64,000 nucleotides of DNA from Sulfurimicrobium lacus (GTDB lineage: Bacteria; Pseudomonadota; Gammaproteobacteria; Burkholderiales; Sulfuricellaceae). A model generated the notes under the pieces. That model did not search any database. It saw only the letters and a list, made by a program, of their open reading frames with translations, and was not told where the DNA came from. How positions within the stretch are numbered: the first letter of the stretch is position 1; every line of letters begins with the position of its first letter. The translations under genes and the position numbers were made by a program. The stretch lies in assembly GCF_011764585.1 (NCBI RefSeq), contig NZ_AP022853.1, positions 1,843,501 through 1,907,500 of the forward strand, given 5' to 3'. Positions 16,378 to 26,327 of this stretch are shown one piece after another.

Positions 16378-19287
16378 ATGGATGGAATTTCTCAGGATTT
16401 GCCCCCTCATCAGGCCAACCCCCTCGCTGACGCCGAAGCTTGCTATCGTGCCGTGCTGGTGGATGTGCCCGCGCTGCTGGCCGAAAATCGCCTGGCCGAG
16501 GCCGAAAATCTCCTGGTCGAAGTGCTCTCCCTCTACCCGGACATGGCCGAGGCACATGGAAATCTCGGCGTGATTTTTCGCTATCAGGGGCGCCTCGGGG
16601 AATCCGAGCGCCACTTGAGGCAGGCGCTGAAATCCCGCCCGGATTATCCCGAGGCGCTTAATAACCTTGGCGCGGTTTTGCTGGATACCGGTCATTTGGC
16701 GGAGGCCGAGAAGTGCTTGCGCCGGGCGCATGCGCTTCGCCCGGGCTATGCCTCGGCCTGGAATAATCTGGGCAACGTGCTGAAGGCCGGGAACCGGATT
16801 GTCAAGGCGCGCCATGCGTATTCAGAAGCGATCAAAATCGCGCCGGACTATGCCGAGGCGCACTGGAACCGCGCGTTGGTTTACCTGTTGCAGGGCGATT
16901 TCAACAATGGCTGGCGCGAGTACGAGTGGCGTCTCAGACGTCCGGATACGCGCCACCTGTATCCCGATTTTTCCACCCCGGCCTGGCAGGGTGAAAACCT
17001 GGGCGGCAGAACCATTCTGCTCTACGCCGAGCAGGGCATGGGAGATACGCTGCAGTTTGTCCGCTTTGCGCCGCTGGTGGCGGCACGGGGCGGGCGGGTG
17101 GTGCTGCGCTGCCAGCCGCTGCTGAAACGCCTGTTGCAATCCGTGGCGGGCGTGGATGCCGTGGTGGCGGAGGGCGAGCCCCTGCCTCATTTCGACGTGC
17201 ATTGCGCACTCCTGAGCCTGCCCCTGTGGCTGGGTGTGGACGATGAGCGCAATATTCCTGCCGATGTCCCTTACCTGCATGCAGAGCCCGGCTTGCGCGA
17301 ACGATGGGCGGCGCGCTTGCCTGCCGGCGGCAGGATGCGCGTGGGGCTGGTGTGGGCCGGGGCGCCGCGCCCGGGCGATCTTGACTCCAATCTGATCGAC
17401 CGCCGTCGCAGCTTGTCTCTTTCCGCTTTCGCGCCCCTCCTGGATTTGCCCGGAATCGACTTCTTCAGCCTGCAAAAAGGCACGGCCGGCCTTGAGGCGC
17501 ACGGGTACCCCGGCAAGTTGATTGACCTGATGGACGAGGTCCACGATTTTACCGATACGGCGGCCCTGGTTTCGCAACTGGATCTGGTGATCAGCGTCGA
17601 CACCTCAGTCGCCCACCTGGCTGGCGCGCTGGGAAAGCCGGTGTGGCTGCTCTCGCGCTTCGACGGCTGCTGGCGCTGGATGCTGGAGCGCGACGACAGC
17701 CCGTGGTATCCGAATCTGCGTCTGTTCCGTCAGACCGTGCAGGGCAACTGGCAACCCGTGATCGAACGGGTGACCGAAGCGCTCAGGGCTTATCCCGTTC
17801 CCGGTCGGGTAAAGCCTGATTCAGGCCCGGCAATCGAGGAACAGGTCTGTGCTGCGATGCGTAGCCTGGAAACCGGACGGGTTGACGAGGCCCGCAGTGC
17901 CCTGCAAAAGGCACTGGAACAGGCGCCTGGATCGGCCCTCGCGCTCTATGCGCGCGGCCTGGTAGAGCTGAAATCGGGGAACACCGAACAAGCGATCCCG
18001 TGGCTTGAGCAGAGCGTTGCGCATGACGGCGCTTCAGCGGAAGCGCTGGCGACCCTCGGCGATGCGTACCGGCAGGTGGGCCGTCTGGACGAGGCGGAGC
18101 GCTGCCTGGGCGACGCATTGAGCCTCGCCCCCGATTATGCCGAAGCCCACAACAACCTGGGTACGCTGCATCTGGTGAGAAAACAGTTGCAACAGGCGGT
18201 CGCTGCGTTCTCCAGCGCGATTCGCTTCAAGCCGGAAATGGCGATGGCGCACTTCAATCTCGGCGTGGCCTACCGCGAGCTTAATCAGCTGGAAAACGCC
18301 GCCCTGGCTTTCCAGAATGCCGTTGCCGGGAGGCCGGAGTTCGCCGAGGCGCATGCGTCGCTCGGCATGGCATGGCTGCTGATGGGCAGGATGCGCGAGG
18401 GGTTCGCCGAATACGAGTGGCGCCTGCGGCTCAAGCCGCCGCGCCACCCCGGGCCGCAGTGGGACGGACTGATCGTCCCCGGGGCTACCCTGTTGGTCCA
18501 TTTCGAGCAGGGCTACGGCGACGCCATCCAGTTTGCGCGCTACCTGCCTTTCATCGCGCGGCAAGGAATGCGCGTGGTAGTGCAGTGCGCACCGGCGTTG
18601 CAAAACCTGATTCGCGACATGGAGGCGGTGACGGCGGTATATGGATTCGAGGAGCAATTGCCGCCCTTCGATGCCCATTGCGCCTTGCTGAGCTTGCCCA
18701 GCCTTTTCCAGACGGCTCTGGATAAGATTCCCGTCAATGTGCCTTATCTGAATATTTCCGTGGAGAAATCCGCTGTCTGGCGCGAGCGCCTGGCCTGCTA
18801 TGCAGGCACGATCAAGATCGGTCTGTGCTGGCAGGGCAATGCGCGGCACGGGGCCGACAGCGAGCGTTCCATCGAACTGCTCCAGTTCGAACAGATGGCG
18901 AAAATGCCCGGCGTGACCTGGATCAGCCTGCAAAATCGGGCACCCACCGCGCAGGAAGGTGGCAGCGCGGAACGTCTCGGACTGGTCGACGTATCTGCTC
19001 AACTGGCGAATTTTACCGATACTGCAGCCCTGATCGGACAGCTCGATCTGGTCGTCTCGGTGGATACGGCCGTGGCGCATCTGGCTGGCGCGCTGAACCG
19101 GTCCGTGTGGACGCTTGTTCGTTATGCGCCGGACTGGCGCTGGCTGCTCGAACGTGACGATTCGCCCTGGTACCCGGGCATGCGCCTGTTCCGCCAGCGC
19201 GAACCGGGCGGCTGGGCAGAGGTGGTGGCAGAAGTCGACAAGACCCTGCGCGGCGTGATGGACTCCTTGCTCAATCAGCCGGAATAG
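16378..19287 (+). CDS. Duplicated TPR plus GT9-like glycosyltransferase protein, 969 aa
   Basis: A large cytoplasmic protein made of two consecutive copies of a TPR block plus a GT9/heptosyltransferase-like domain. TPRs lie at about residues 25-185 and 480-660, and GT-like domains at about 190-470 and 680-965. Both GT halves carry the same ordered signatures: (AE/FE)QGxGDxxQF, PxFDxHCALLSLP, DFTDTAAL(V/I)xQLDLV(I/V)SVDTxVAHLAGAL, and LERDDSPWYPxxRLFRQ. The substrate is not known. The position next to a flagellin and before a SPINDLY-type transferase suggests flagellin glycosylation. The ATG at 16378 is used without a clear ribosome-binding site. The next gene begins 9 bases after its stop. 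Confidence 0.8.
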   Translation: MDGISQDLPPHQANPLADAEACYRAVLVDVPALLAENRLAEAENLLVEVLSLYPDMAEAHGNLGVIFRYQGRLGESERHLRQALKSRPDYPEALNNLGAVLLDTGHLAEAEKCLRRAHALRPGYASAWNNLGNVLKAGNRIVKARHAYSEAIKIAPDYAEAHWNRALVYLLQGDFNNGWREYEWRLRRPDTRHLYPDFSTPAWQGENLGGRTILLYAEQGMGDTLQFVRFAPLVAARGGRVVLRCQPLLKRLLQSVAGVDAVVAEGEPLPHFDVHCALLSLPLWLGVDDERNIPADVPYLHAEPGLRERWAARLPAGGRMRVGLVWAGAPRPGDLDSNLIDRRRSLSLSAFAPLLDLPGIDFFSLQKGTAGLEAHGYPGKLIDLMDEVHDFTDTAALVSQLDLVISVDTSVAHLAGALGKPVWLLSRFDGCWRWMLERDDSPWYPNLRLFRQTVQGNWQPVIERVTEALRAYPVPGRVKPDSGPAIEEQVCAAMRSLETGRVDEARSALQKALEQAPGSALALYARGLVELKSGNTEQAIPWLEQSVAHDGASAEALATLGDAYRQVGRLDEAERCLGDALSLAPDYAEAHNNLGTLHLVRKQLQQAVAAFSSAIRFKPEMAMAHFNLGVAYRELNQLENAALAFQNAVAGRPEFAEAHASLGMAWLLMGRMREGFAEYEWRLRLKPPRHPGPQWDGLIVPGATLLVHFEQGYGDAIQFARYLPFIARQGMRVVVQCAPALQNLIRDMEAVTAVYGFEEQLPPFDAHCALLSLPSLFQTALDKIPVNVPYLNISVEKSAVWRERLACYAGTIKIGLCWQGNARHGADSERSIELLQFEQMAKMPGVTWISLQNRAPTAQEGGSAERLGLVDVSAQLANFTDTAALIGQLDLVVSVDTAVAHLAGALNRSVWTLVRYAPDWRWLLERDDSPWYPGMRLFRQREPGGWAEVVAEVDKTLRGVMDSLLNQPE

Positions 19288-19296
19288 AATGTCTGC

Positions 19297-21798
19297 ATGA
19301 AAAATGAGCTTTCGTCCGGATTGAATGCGCTGCTGCAGCAGGGATTGGCCCATCACCAGGCCGGTCGTCTCGCCGAGGCGGAAGGACTCTACCGCCAGGT
19401 GCTGGCCAGCGCACCTCAGCACCCTTACGCCAATAACTACCTGGGCGTGCTGGCATCCCAGGTAGGGCGACACGATGTCGCGGCAGATCTGCTTCAGCAG
19501 GCTGTCCGGGCCGATGCGCGGGTGCCGGAATTCCACAACAATCTGGGACTTGCCCTGCAATCTCTGGGCCGTCCTGAAGAAGCCGAGGTGTCGTTCCGCC
19601 AGGCCATCCGCCTCAATCCTAAATTTCCCGAGGCGCACAACAACCTGGGCACGGTTCTGCAGGAGCGGAAACGCTTCGAGGATGCGGGCAAGGCCTTCGA
19701 ACAGGCGCTGAGGCTCCGGCCGAATTATGCCGAAGCGTGGTTTAACGCGGGGAATGTGAATTTCCTTGGCGGCAAATATGAGGTGGCCGCCAAACGCTTC
19801 GAGCAGGCCATCAAATTGAAGCCGAACTACGCCAAGGCCTATTGCGGGCTGGGGCAGGTGCAGCAGCGTCTGGGCTTGATGGAGAAGGCGGAAAAGGCCT
19901 TCCAGAAAGCGCTGGAACTGCAACCCGATTTCGCCGAGGCTCATGGCAATTACGCCGCCTTGCTGCGGGAATCGGGCCGGCTTGATGAAGCGGAAAAGGC
20001 TTCTCGCAGGGCGCTGGAACTCAATCCGAACAAGGCGGAATCCTGGAATGGGCTGGGGGAGCTACATCAGCTTCTTGGGCGGATGGGCGAGGCCGAGGCA
20101 GCGTTTCGCAGGGCGATCGCGCTCAAGCCGGATTATCCCGAGGCGCACAACAATCTGGGCGTGTTGCTGGTAGAAAATGGACTGTTGGAGGAGGCGCTTA
20201 AAAGTTACCGGACAGCGCTGGAAATCAGGCCGGGATTTTTTTATGCACTGAATAATATCGGCATTGTCTACGCCAGCATGGGTCGCCTGCAAGACGCCAT
20301 GGACTGCTACCGAGAAGCGTTGGCGCTGGATTCGTCTTTTGCCATGGCCCACACGAATATGGGCAATACCTATTATGAACTCGGGCAACTCGATCGGGCG
20401 CGCGAATGTTATACGCAGGCCCTGGTGGCCAATCCGGATGAGGACGTCACCCTGAGCAACTTGGGAAATGTTCTTCTGGGAGAAGGGAAACTGGAGGATG
20501 CCAAAATAGCACATCAGCGGGCGTTATCCCTCAACCCGACGAACGCTGTGGCACACAGCAACCTGATTTTTTTGATGGATTTCGATGCTCAGGCTACAAC
20601 CGAGAGCCAGCAGGAAGAGCGCAAGAAGTGGAATGCACGGTATGCCGCACCGCTGCAGCAATTATGGCGAGCGCACGCCAACGATCGCGACCCCAATCGC
20701 GTATTGCGGGTTGGCTACGTTTCCGCCGATTTTCGCATGCACTCGGCGGCGTATACCTTTGAGCCCATGCTGTGTGGTTATGACCGGGAAAATTTCGAAG
20801 TCTATTGTTATTCCAATTCGCCGCGTAACGACCAGATGACGGAGAAACTCCGCAATTGCGTCACTGGTTGGCGCAATATCGTGGGTAAAAGCGATGCGGA
20901 TGCGGATGCAATGATTCGTGCCGACAAGATCGACATACTGGTGGATCTTGCTGCGCATTCCGCCGGGAACAGGTTGCTGTTGTTCGCGCGCAAACCTGCG
21001 CCGGTCCAGGTGACGGGCTGGGGGCATGGCCACGGTACCGGGCTGGATGCCATGGATTATCTGTTTGGCGATCCGGTTAGTATTCCTCCCGATGAATGCC
21101 ACTATTTTGCAGAGAAGATCGCCTACCTGCCATGTTTAATTCCCTATGCCTGCCCGGACAATTCGCCACCTGTCGCACCTCTGCCGGCAATGAAGAATGG
21201 CTATGTTACTTTCGGTTGTTTTAGCCGGCTGGTGAAAATCTCTGAATCATCGCTCGCACTTTGGGCGGAGATTCTTCTCGCAATGCCTGAAGCCCGTCTG
21301 ATTGTTAAGGCCAAGGAACTTGACGATGTGACGCAGAGGCTCAGGATCGCCGATAAAATGGCGGAGTGCGGTGTCGGCGCAGAGCGCCTGACCTTGCTTG
21401 GGCGAACCTCCTGGTACGAGCATATGGCAGCTTACGGAGCGGTGGACATCGCCTTGGATCCTTTTCCTCATGGTGGCGGGATTGGCACCTTCGAGGCCCT
21501 GTGGATGGGGGTGCCAGTGGTGACGCTCAAAGGGCCGTCCTTGCCCAGTCGTGTAACTGCCGCCATCGAAACCGCACTTGGCCTTGAAGACTGGGTCGCA
21601 GATAATCGAGAGGCTTATCTGGTGCTGGCGAGGAACAAGGCTTCCAATCCTCGTGCGCTGGCTGAATTGCGAGCGAGGTTGCGCGAGCAAGTCAAGGCGT
21701 CACCCGCCGGCAATCCTGTCACGATAACGGGAATGGTCGAGCAGAATTATCGGAAAATGTGGCGAGAGTGGTTGACCAACAAGGATGTCCAAAAATGA
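19297..21798 (+). CDS. TPR-containing SPINDLY/OGT-type protein O-glycosyltransferase (GT41)
   Basis: An 833-residue protein. About twelve TPR units (residues 8-430, many with the PxFAEAHxNLG pattern) precede a GT41 catalytic region from about 468. Signatures are RVGYVSADFRMHSAAY (with the active-site His), DILVDLAAHSAGNRL, PVQVTGWGHGHGTG, FGCFSRLVKIS, and DIALDPFPHGGGIGTFEALWMGVPVV. In GT41 enzymes the TPR superhelix recruits the protein substrate and the C-terminal half transfers a sugar to Ser/Thr. With flagellins nearby, flagellin is the probable acceptor (inference). It is co-transcribed with the genes on both sides: a 9-base gap upstream and a 4-base overlap downstream. Confidence 0.88.
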   Translation: MKNELSSGLNALLQQGLAHHQAGRLAEAEGLYRQVLASAPQHPYANNYLGVLASQVGRHDVAADLLQQAVRADARVPEFHNNLGLALQSLGRPEEAEVSFRQAIRLNPKFPEAHNNLGTVLQERKRFEDAGKAFEQALRLRPNYAEAWFNAGNVNFLGGKYEVAAKRFEQAIKLKPNYAKAYCGLGQVQQRLGLMEKAEKAFQKALELQPDFAEAHGNYAALLRESGRLDEAEKASRRALELNPNKAESWNGLGELHQLLGRMGEAEAAFRRAIALKPDYPEAHNNLGVLLVENGLLEEALKSYRTALEIRPGFFYALNNIGIVYASMGRLQDAMDCYREALALDSSFAMAHTNMGNTYYELGQLDRARECYTQALVANPDEDVTLSNLGNVLLGEGKLEDAKIAHQRALSLNPTNAVAHSNLIFLMDFDAQATTESQQEERKKWNARYAAPLQQLWRAHANDRDPNRVLRVGYVSADFRMHSAAYTFEPMLCGYDRENFEVYCYSNSPRNDQMTEKLRNCVTGWRNIVGKSDADADAMIRADKIDILVDLAAHSAGNRLLLFARKPAPVQVTGWGHGHGTGLDAMDYLFGDPVSIPPDECHYFAEKIAYLPCLIPYACPDNSPPVAPLPAMKNGYVTFGCFSRLVKISESSLALWAEILLAMPEARLIVKAKELDDVTQRLRIADKMAECGVGAERLTLLGRTSWYEHMAAYGAVDIALDPFPHGGGIGTFEALWMGVPVVTLKGPSLPSRVTAAIETALGLEDWVADNREAYLVLARNKASNPRALAELRARLREQVKASPAGNPVTITGMVEQNYRKMWREWLTNKDVQK

Positions 21799-22895
21799 GT
21801 GAAAGCAAAAATCTGACTTTGGGTGAGGCGTTGCAACTGGCCATAAACCACCAGCAACAGGGGAATCTTGCGCAGGCGGAAGAACTTTACCAACGCATTC
21901 TTCAAGCGATTCCCGAGCAGTTGGACGCATTGAATTTGCTCGGATTACTTTATTCGGATCAGAAGCGTTACGCCCTGGCTGAAGACTTGTTGCAGAAAGC
22001 CATTCGAATTAACCCCAATATCCCGGAGATACATAACAACCTCGGTGTTGTTCTTGAGGAGCAAAAAAAACTGGGGCAGGCCGAGGCTAGTTATCGGCGA
22101 GCTATTGCCATCAAGCCGGATTATGCCGAAGCTCATAACAATCTGGGCAATGTCTTGTGCCTTCAAAATCGTTTGGCAGACTCGCTTGCCTCCTACCAGG
22201 AAGCAGTCAGGCTACGTCCTGAATATATCAAGGCATGGAACGGTTTTGGGACTGCATTGAAGCAGATGAATGACCTGGAAGAAGCAGAAACATGCTTTCA
22301 GCGAGTTTTACAACTGGATCCAGGCTTCGTGCCAGCACTGAAAAATATGGGTGAGGTGAAGGCATTGCAAGCGCGGCTGGATGATGCAATAAGCTGGTAT
22401 ACGAGAGCCTCTGAGCTGGCGCCAGACGATTCGGATACTAGCTTGAGCATGGGCCTCTTGCTGCTCAAGCAGGACAAGATGGAGGAGGCCGCAGCCTGCC
22501 TGCGAAAAATACCCGTGGAGGACAGGCGGGGGTGGGATGTTTATTTGCTGCTGGCCGACATATACCGTGGACTGAAGCGCCTGGAAGATGTAATTGCCAG
22601 CTACCGCTCGCTATCGGGCAGCTATCCCGACCGCTTCGACGCGCACTTTCTGCTTGGCAAAACACTCTGGACCCACGGTGTAAAGCTAGTTGATGGTGAA
22701 AAAACGCAGGCTCTTGAAGAGGCGGTCCTCGCTTTCAAAAAAGCTTTCGTGCTGCATAACGATGCGGACGTACTCACCAATATCGGTAGTGTGTGCGTCG
22801 AAATGAAAGAATATGAGATTGCGGCCGAATACCTTCAGAAGGCGCTTGGGTTGAATCTGGAAAATGTGGAAGCAGAGTACTGCTTGTTCAGGTAA
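21795..22895 (+). CDS. TPR-repeat protein, 366 aa
   Basis: A protein made almost entirely of TPR units (from LGEALQLAINHQQQGNLAQAEELY to EYEIAAEYLQKALGLNLENVEAEYCLF), with no glycosyltransferase or sulfotransferase domain. The ATG at 21795 overlaps the previous stop (ATGA), and an in-frame upstream extension to 21759 is ignored. It ends soon after a complete TPR. Homologous island genes often continue into a catalytic domain, so it could be a shortened TPR-transferase or a stand-alone adaptor. It is less GC-rich than the two genes before it. No terminator was seen, and the next gene is convergent. Confidence 0.75.
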   Translation: MSESKNLTLGEALQLAINHQQQGNLAQAEELYQRILQAIPEQLDALNLLGLLYSDQKRYALAEDLLQKAIRINPNIPEIHNNLGVVLEEQKKLGQAEASYRRAIAIKPDYAEAHNNLGNVLCLQNRLADSLASYQEAVRLRPEYIKAWNGFGTALKQMNDLEEAETCFQRVLQLDPGFVPALKNMGEVKALQARLDDAISWYTRASELAPDDSDTSLSMGLLLLKQDKMEEAAACLRKIPVEDRRGWDVYLLLADIYRGLKRLEDVIASYRSLSGSYPDRFDAHFLLGKTLWTHGVKLVDGEKTQALEEAVLAFKKAFVLHNDADVLTNIGSVCVEMKEYEIAAEYLQKALGLNLENVEAEYCLFR

Positions 22896-23128
22896 TTAAA
22901 TTCCAGGTCTACAAGACATAGAGTTCCCATCTGCAAGGGCTTTGCCGATGAAGTCCACCAGGAAGATATCGCGCCTTTTGTCCGAATAGCAGCGTTGTAT
23001 CGGATAGTATGGCCCATCCACCTTGATGGTGCCGAAAGGTCCCTTGAAGTCGCAGGACGACGTTTGGCTAAGGCTCCAGAAACCGCGACTAGGACCGCGC
23101 AACCCATTCCCTTCACTGCGGGTCAGCC
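22896..23128. other. Intergenic stretch of unknown content
   Basis: 233 bases between the TPR gene and the sulfotransferase pseudogene. The minus strand holds a 68-codon frame (22896-23102) with a protein-like pattern (DFKGPFGTIKVDG) but no clear ribosome-binding site or start, and I cannot assign it. It may be a remnant of a lost gene or insertion element. No terminator hairpin or promoter was recognised. Confidence 0.3.
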
Positions 23129-25239
23129 TCAGTGTGTTCCAAATCGCAGAATCGAATCAAAGCCGAGCGCTGCCAGGCGCGCGGGCAGTCCGGGCGCGTT
23201 GGCAAAAACTGCCAAGTCGAGCATTTCTTTGTGGTAGGGCTGAAAGGAATTTCGGCTTAAGCGGTGTTCCGGCAGGGGAATGTGTTGATCTTGCCCCTCA
23301 GCCTTTTTGCGTTCGCGCATAGCCTCCTTGTCGGTGGCGGCGACGATTTCTTCGATTTTCCCCGGGGGCAACTGAAGTCCTATTACTTGCACTATTCTCT
23401 GCATCGCAGTGCGTTTTTCGCCGGTGAGCTGTTCGTAACTCAATAGAAGGGCATTGCCGGACTGTACCAGCTCAAGCATGCTATCCATCTGTTTAATCAG
23501 GGGGATCGCACCCATCCATGTCAGTCTGGGCGATGTGAATCCAGAAATCATCAAAGACAGGCATTGTTCAACGGATTTTCCCTCGAAATAGTCGCTGCCG
23601 ACGATGGATCGGCCGATTGCGGCATCCACATCACGGGTCAAGTGGGTGTACATGGACAACAGCACATCGTAGATGTTGCGGATGAGGAAGATATTCTTGG
23701 CTTGGGCGCCCTTGAGGAGTGCTATGGATTGCGGCGTCAGGACTGAATGCCAGGAAAAAAATGTTCCGGATGGGAATTCGATCAGGTTCGCATCCGCATA
23801 ATCCGGTTCGCCAACGCCGATTTCCGGCTCATGGGATTTGAGCCCCGTGGCCATCTCCAGAATGTCGCGCAGCAGCCATGTGCCTGATTTTGGTATGGAA
23901 CTCACGAATATCGGCCTGCTTATCTTGCCGGCCACCGGGGCCATGCTTATCGGATGTCGCGTAATATCCTTCAGGTCATAACCAAACGCCGAGTAAACAT
24001 CAATGGCCTCCGGCGAAACCAGTTTGCGGAAAGCGTCCACTTTCCAGCCAGGCCAACTTTGCATCAGCTGAGCCGGCTCGCATTCGACCGGCGCTTCCCC
24101 GCGGAACAGGGTATGGCGCATGGAATAGGCGCGGTCCAGGTCCTCCTGATCGAACTTTACGCGGTTGCGAGTCAAATAAGTGGCCAACGTCTTGAATATG
24201 GCGGGGTTCTCGGCAACCACCTCGATGGGTAGATGGTGTTGCACCGCATTGATATCGCCCAGTATGTTGTTGAGCTGGAACATGCCTTGGTAGCTTGCCC
24301 AGACATCGATTTCATCCTTGGCGTAGGGCCGCAATCCCAGATACTCGAAATAGGCATGGCAGGCGACTTTCCATTCCCACGCAAGGGGGTCGGAGGCGCC
24401 GGCGCGCATTCTCATATTGCTGGCGCGCCAGCGGACGTAGAATTCCAGCCACGCCACGGGGTGGCGAACGAGATTGACGACGGGAATGTTTTTATAGCGT
24501 TCAACGTTCAGCAGTTCCGGCATCTGCCCGGCGCGGTAGGAGTAGCAATCGCCAATGGATGAATAGGTCATCCCCATGTCGTTCAGGAATTCTGTGAAAG
24601 GAACCAGCGGCGGGCGTTCTCCGCGAGTCCTTTCTTTCAGGTATTTCGGGCGGGATCCCTCATGGGCGAGCAGGGCGAAAATGTCCTTGTGGGAATTCAG
24701 CGCCTTGGGAAACCAGCCGAACAGATGGTCGGCCGCGTAGCCCCATGCGGTGACGTAGAAGACGCGGTATTCATCCTTTAATTCGCTTCGCGTCTGTACA
24801 TTGAAATCTCTGTGGAGGGTGACAGGTTTTTGTTCCATTTGGCTTGCGCTTTGAACTGTTCGGTTTGTAGGAGGAGCATCAGACCATGAAACGAAATATG
24901 TTGCCCGTTGAGCATCGTCCACATCGGGGGCATCTATCAAAGCCAAACCAGCGAGCGCGCGGACATCCTGTGGATTTAAAGCAAGGGCCTGTTGGTAATG
25001 CAACCGTGACGCGCCCCATGCTTCTATCTCATTAAGCGCATCCGCGAAATCGTTATGCCTTTCAGGGGCTAGGGTTCAAGTGCTAGCGCGGCAGCAAAGG
25101 CCGAGACCATGCGATCGAAAGCTCCAACATGACGATAAATCTCTCCCATCAATGCTTGGGCAGGGGCGTAATTGGAGGCCAACGCCAATAGTGTCCTGTC
25201 CAGCTTGCTCATCAGCGCTGCCAACTCATTTTGTCTCAT
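23129..25239 (-). pseudogene. TPR-sulfotransferase gene broken by IS fragment and frameshift
   Basis: The intact part (23129-25003, 624 codons) encodes the end of a TPR region (HYQQALALNPQDVRALAGL) and two sulfotransferase-like regions. The second has the PAPS-binding loop SIPKSGTWLLRDIL and the 3'-phosphate-binding RNIYDVLLSMYTH. Upstream, TPR coding continues (AAALALEP) in a different frame, with a stop at 25069-25071. Restoring one base near 25060-25080 joins both frames. Still further upstream the frame runs into the first 15 codons of an IS1595-type transposase (ATG at 25239), so the native start is gone. The only start left for the catalytic part is a TTG at 25003. It probably once sulfated a glycan or flagellin and may now be silent. 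Confidence 0.7.
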
Positions 25240-25343
25240 CTCGTTCCCCACGTACTCGCGCCCTGCGCGACATGGGGACAGTATCCGCGTCCCAGAGCTC
25301 ACTAGATGAGCCCGTCACTACCTAATGTAACTAGAGCCTAATT
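25197..25343 (-). mobile_element. IS1595-type element remnant (one terminus)
   Basis: These 147 bp are identical to 27763-27909 of the nearby complete element. They include the terminal inverted repeat (TAATGTAACTAGAGCC), the transposase ribosome-binding site and its first codons. The rest of the element is missing, and the fragment is fused to TPR coding sequence of the sulfotransferase gene. Confidence 0.92.
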
Positions 25344-26192
25344 TTATTTCTTTGCGAAAGCGAAACGCCGGCCACCGCTCTGAAAATCAGGCGGCACTAT
25401 TCCCTTGTTTGGGATCAGTTGCACTTTGTTGAATCCGCCATGTTGAAATAGTGTTATTAATGCATCTTCCGTAGGCCACAATTCAAGATCATAAATTCCT
25501 GCCGTATGAGATTTGGTGCTATCAACTCGAATATAGAAGGCGGCTTCACTCGGCTGATAATTGGGACGATTATCAAATCCTGTTAAGCGGGGTTGGGCGA
25601 TAACCGTTTCGGATATGCAGGAATGTCTGGCCACTCTCCCGATAGCGCGAGCCATCTCAAATGGATTGAGAACGTGGTACAACAAACCCATAAAAATGAC
25701 TATGTCGTAACTATTATCATTCTGGCTGAGAAACTCATCTACTGTTGAATGTACAAAGTTCGCTTTAGCACCATAGACTTCACATGCGAATTGGGCTTTC
25801 TCGATATTCAAAGGGCGGTTTTCAACACAGGTAATCTCCCGAAAACCCATCGCCCAAAGCGCAACCGCCATTGCACCTTCTCCAGCACCAAGATCAAGAA
25901 CGGAAAGATCAGCATAGTTTGCCGGAACATTTTCTTGAATGATGGAAACCAACATATCGCGGCGCCATGGGTGCATCTGCTGCACTGGCGTATAGGTCGG
26001 CGCAATGATGCCGTGACCAAAATCAAAAGGAAATTGCCACCCTCCATTAGGGCACCAGTCGCTGTCTTTTGCGGCAAGTGCTAAATCAGTAGTGCGTTGC
26101 TGGATATACTCCGGCAAGAGCAAATTATGAGGCGTGATTTTAAGTGTTGAAAAAGAACTCCCCGCCCACGAACCCTCACCATAACCATCCAT
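25344..26192 (-). CDS. Class I SAM-dependent methyltransferase
   Basis: A 282-residue Rossmann-fold methyltransferase. Motif I VLDLGAGEGAMAVAL binds SAM, the acidic end of beta-2 is CVENRPLNIEKA, motif II/III is YDIVIFMGLLYHVLNPFEMARAIGRV, and a YxRVDS-like segment follows. The substrate is unknown; a sugar or lipid is likely from the surrounding glycosylation genes. The ATG at 26192 is preceded on its strand by AAGGGA. Base composition is visibly more AT-rich than the flanks, suggesting separate acquisition. Its stop lies directly at the end of the IS remnant, and the other side of the patch is closed by the complete IS. Confidence 0.82.
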   Translation of the reverse strand: MDGYGEGSWAGSSFSTLKITPHNLLLPEYIQQRTTDLALAAKDSDWCPNGGWQFPFDFGHGIIAPTYTPVQQMHPWRRDMLVSIIQENVPANYADLSVLDLGAGEGAMAVALWAMGFREITCVENRPLNIEKAQFACEVYGAKANFVHSTVDEFLSQNDNSYDIVIFMGLLYHVLNPFEMARAIGRVARHSCISETVIAQPRLTGFDNRPNYQPSEAAFYIRVDSTKSHTAGIYDLELWPTEDALITLFQHGGFNKVQLIPNKGIVPPDFQSGGRRFAFAKK

Positions 26193-26327
26193 TCTTAATT
26201 CCCTTCGTTATTGAAAATAAGTTCCTAGGTCAATACCCAGAAACGTACGTAGATTGTGCGCTAGTATTAATTAACTTTCTTCGGAAAGCCAATAGTAATT
26301 CGACAACATTCTGTAAAGGAAAAAATC

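Noticed and set aside
18034-19944. A 636-codon open frame antisense to the TPR-glycosyltransferases
   Set aside because: TPR-coding repeats create periodic antisense frames. The product shows only mirrored repeats and no recognisable domain.
22896-23102. Minus-strand 68-codon frame with DFKGPFG, slightly reminiscent of the DFKG motif of IS481-type transposases
   Set aside because: The downstream catalytic context does not fit and no inverted repeats were found; too weak to call an insertion element.
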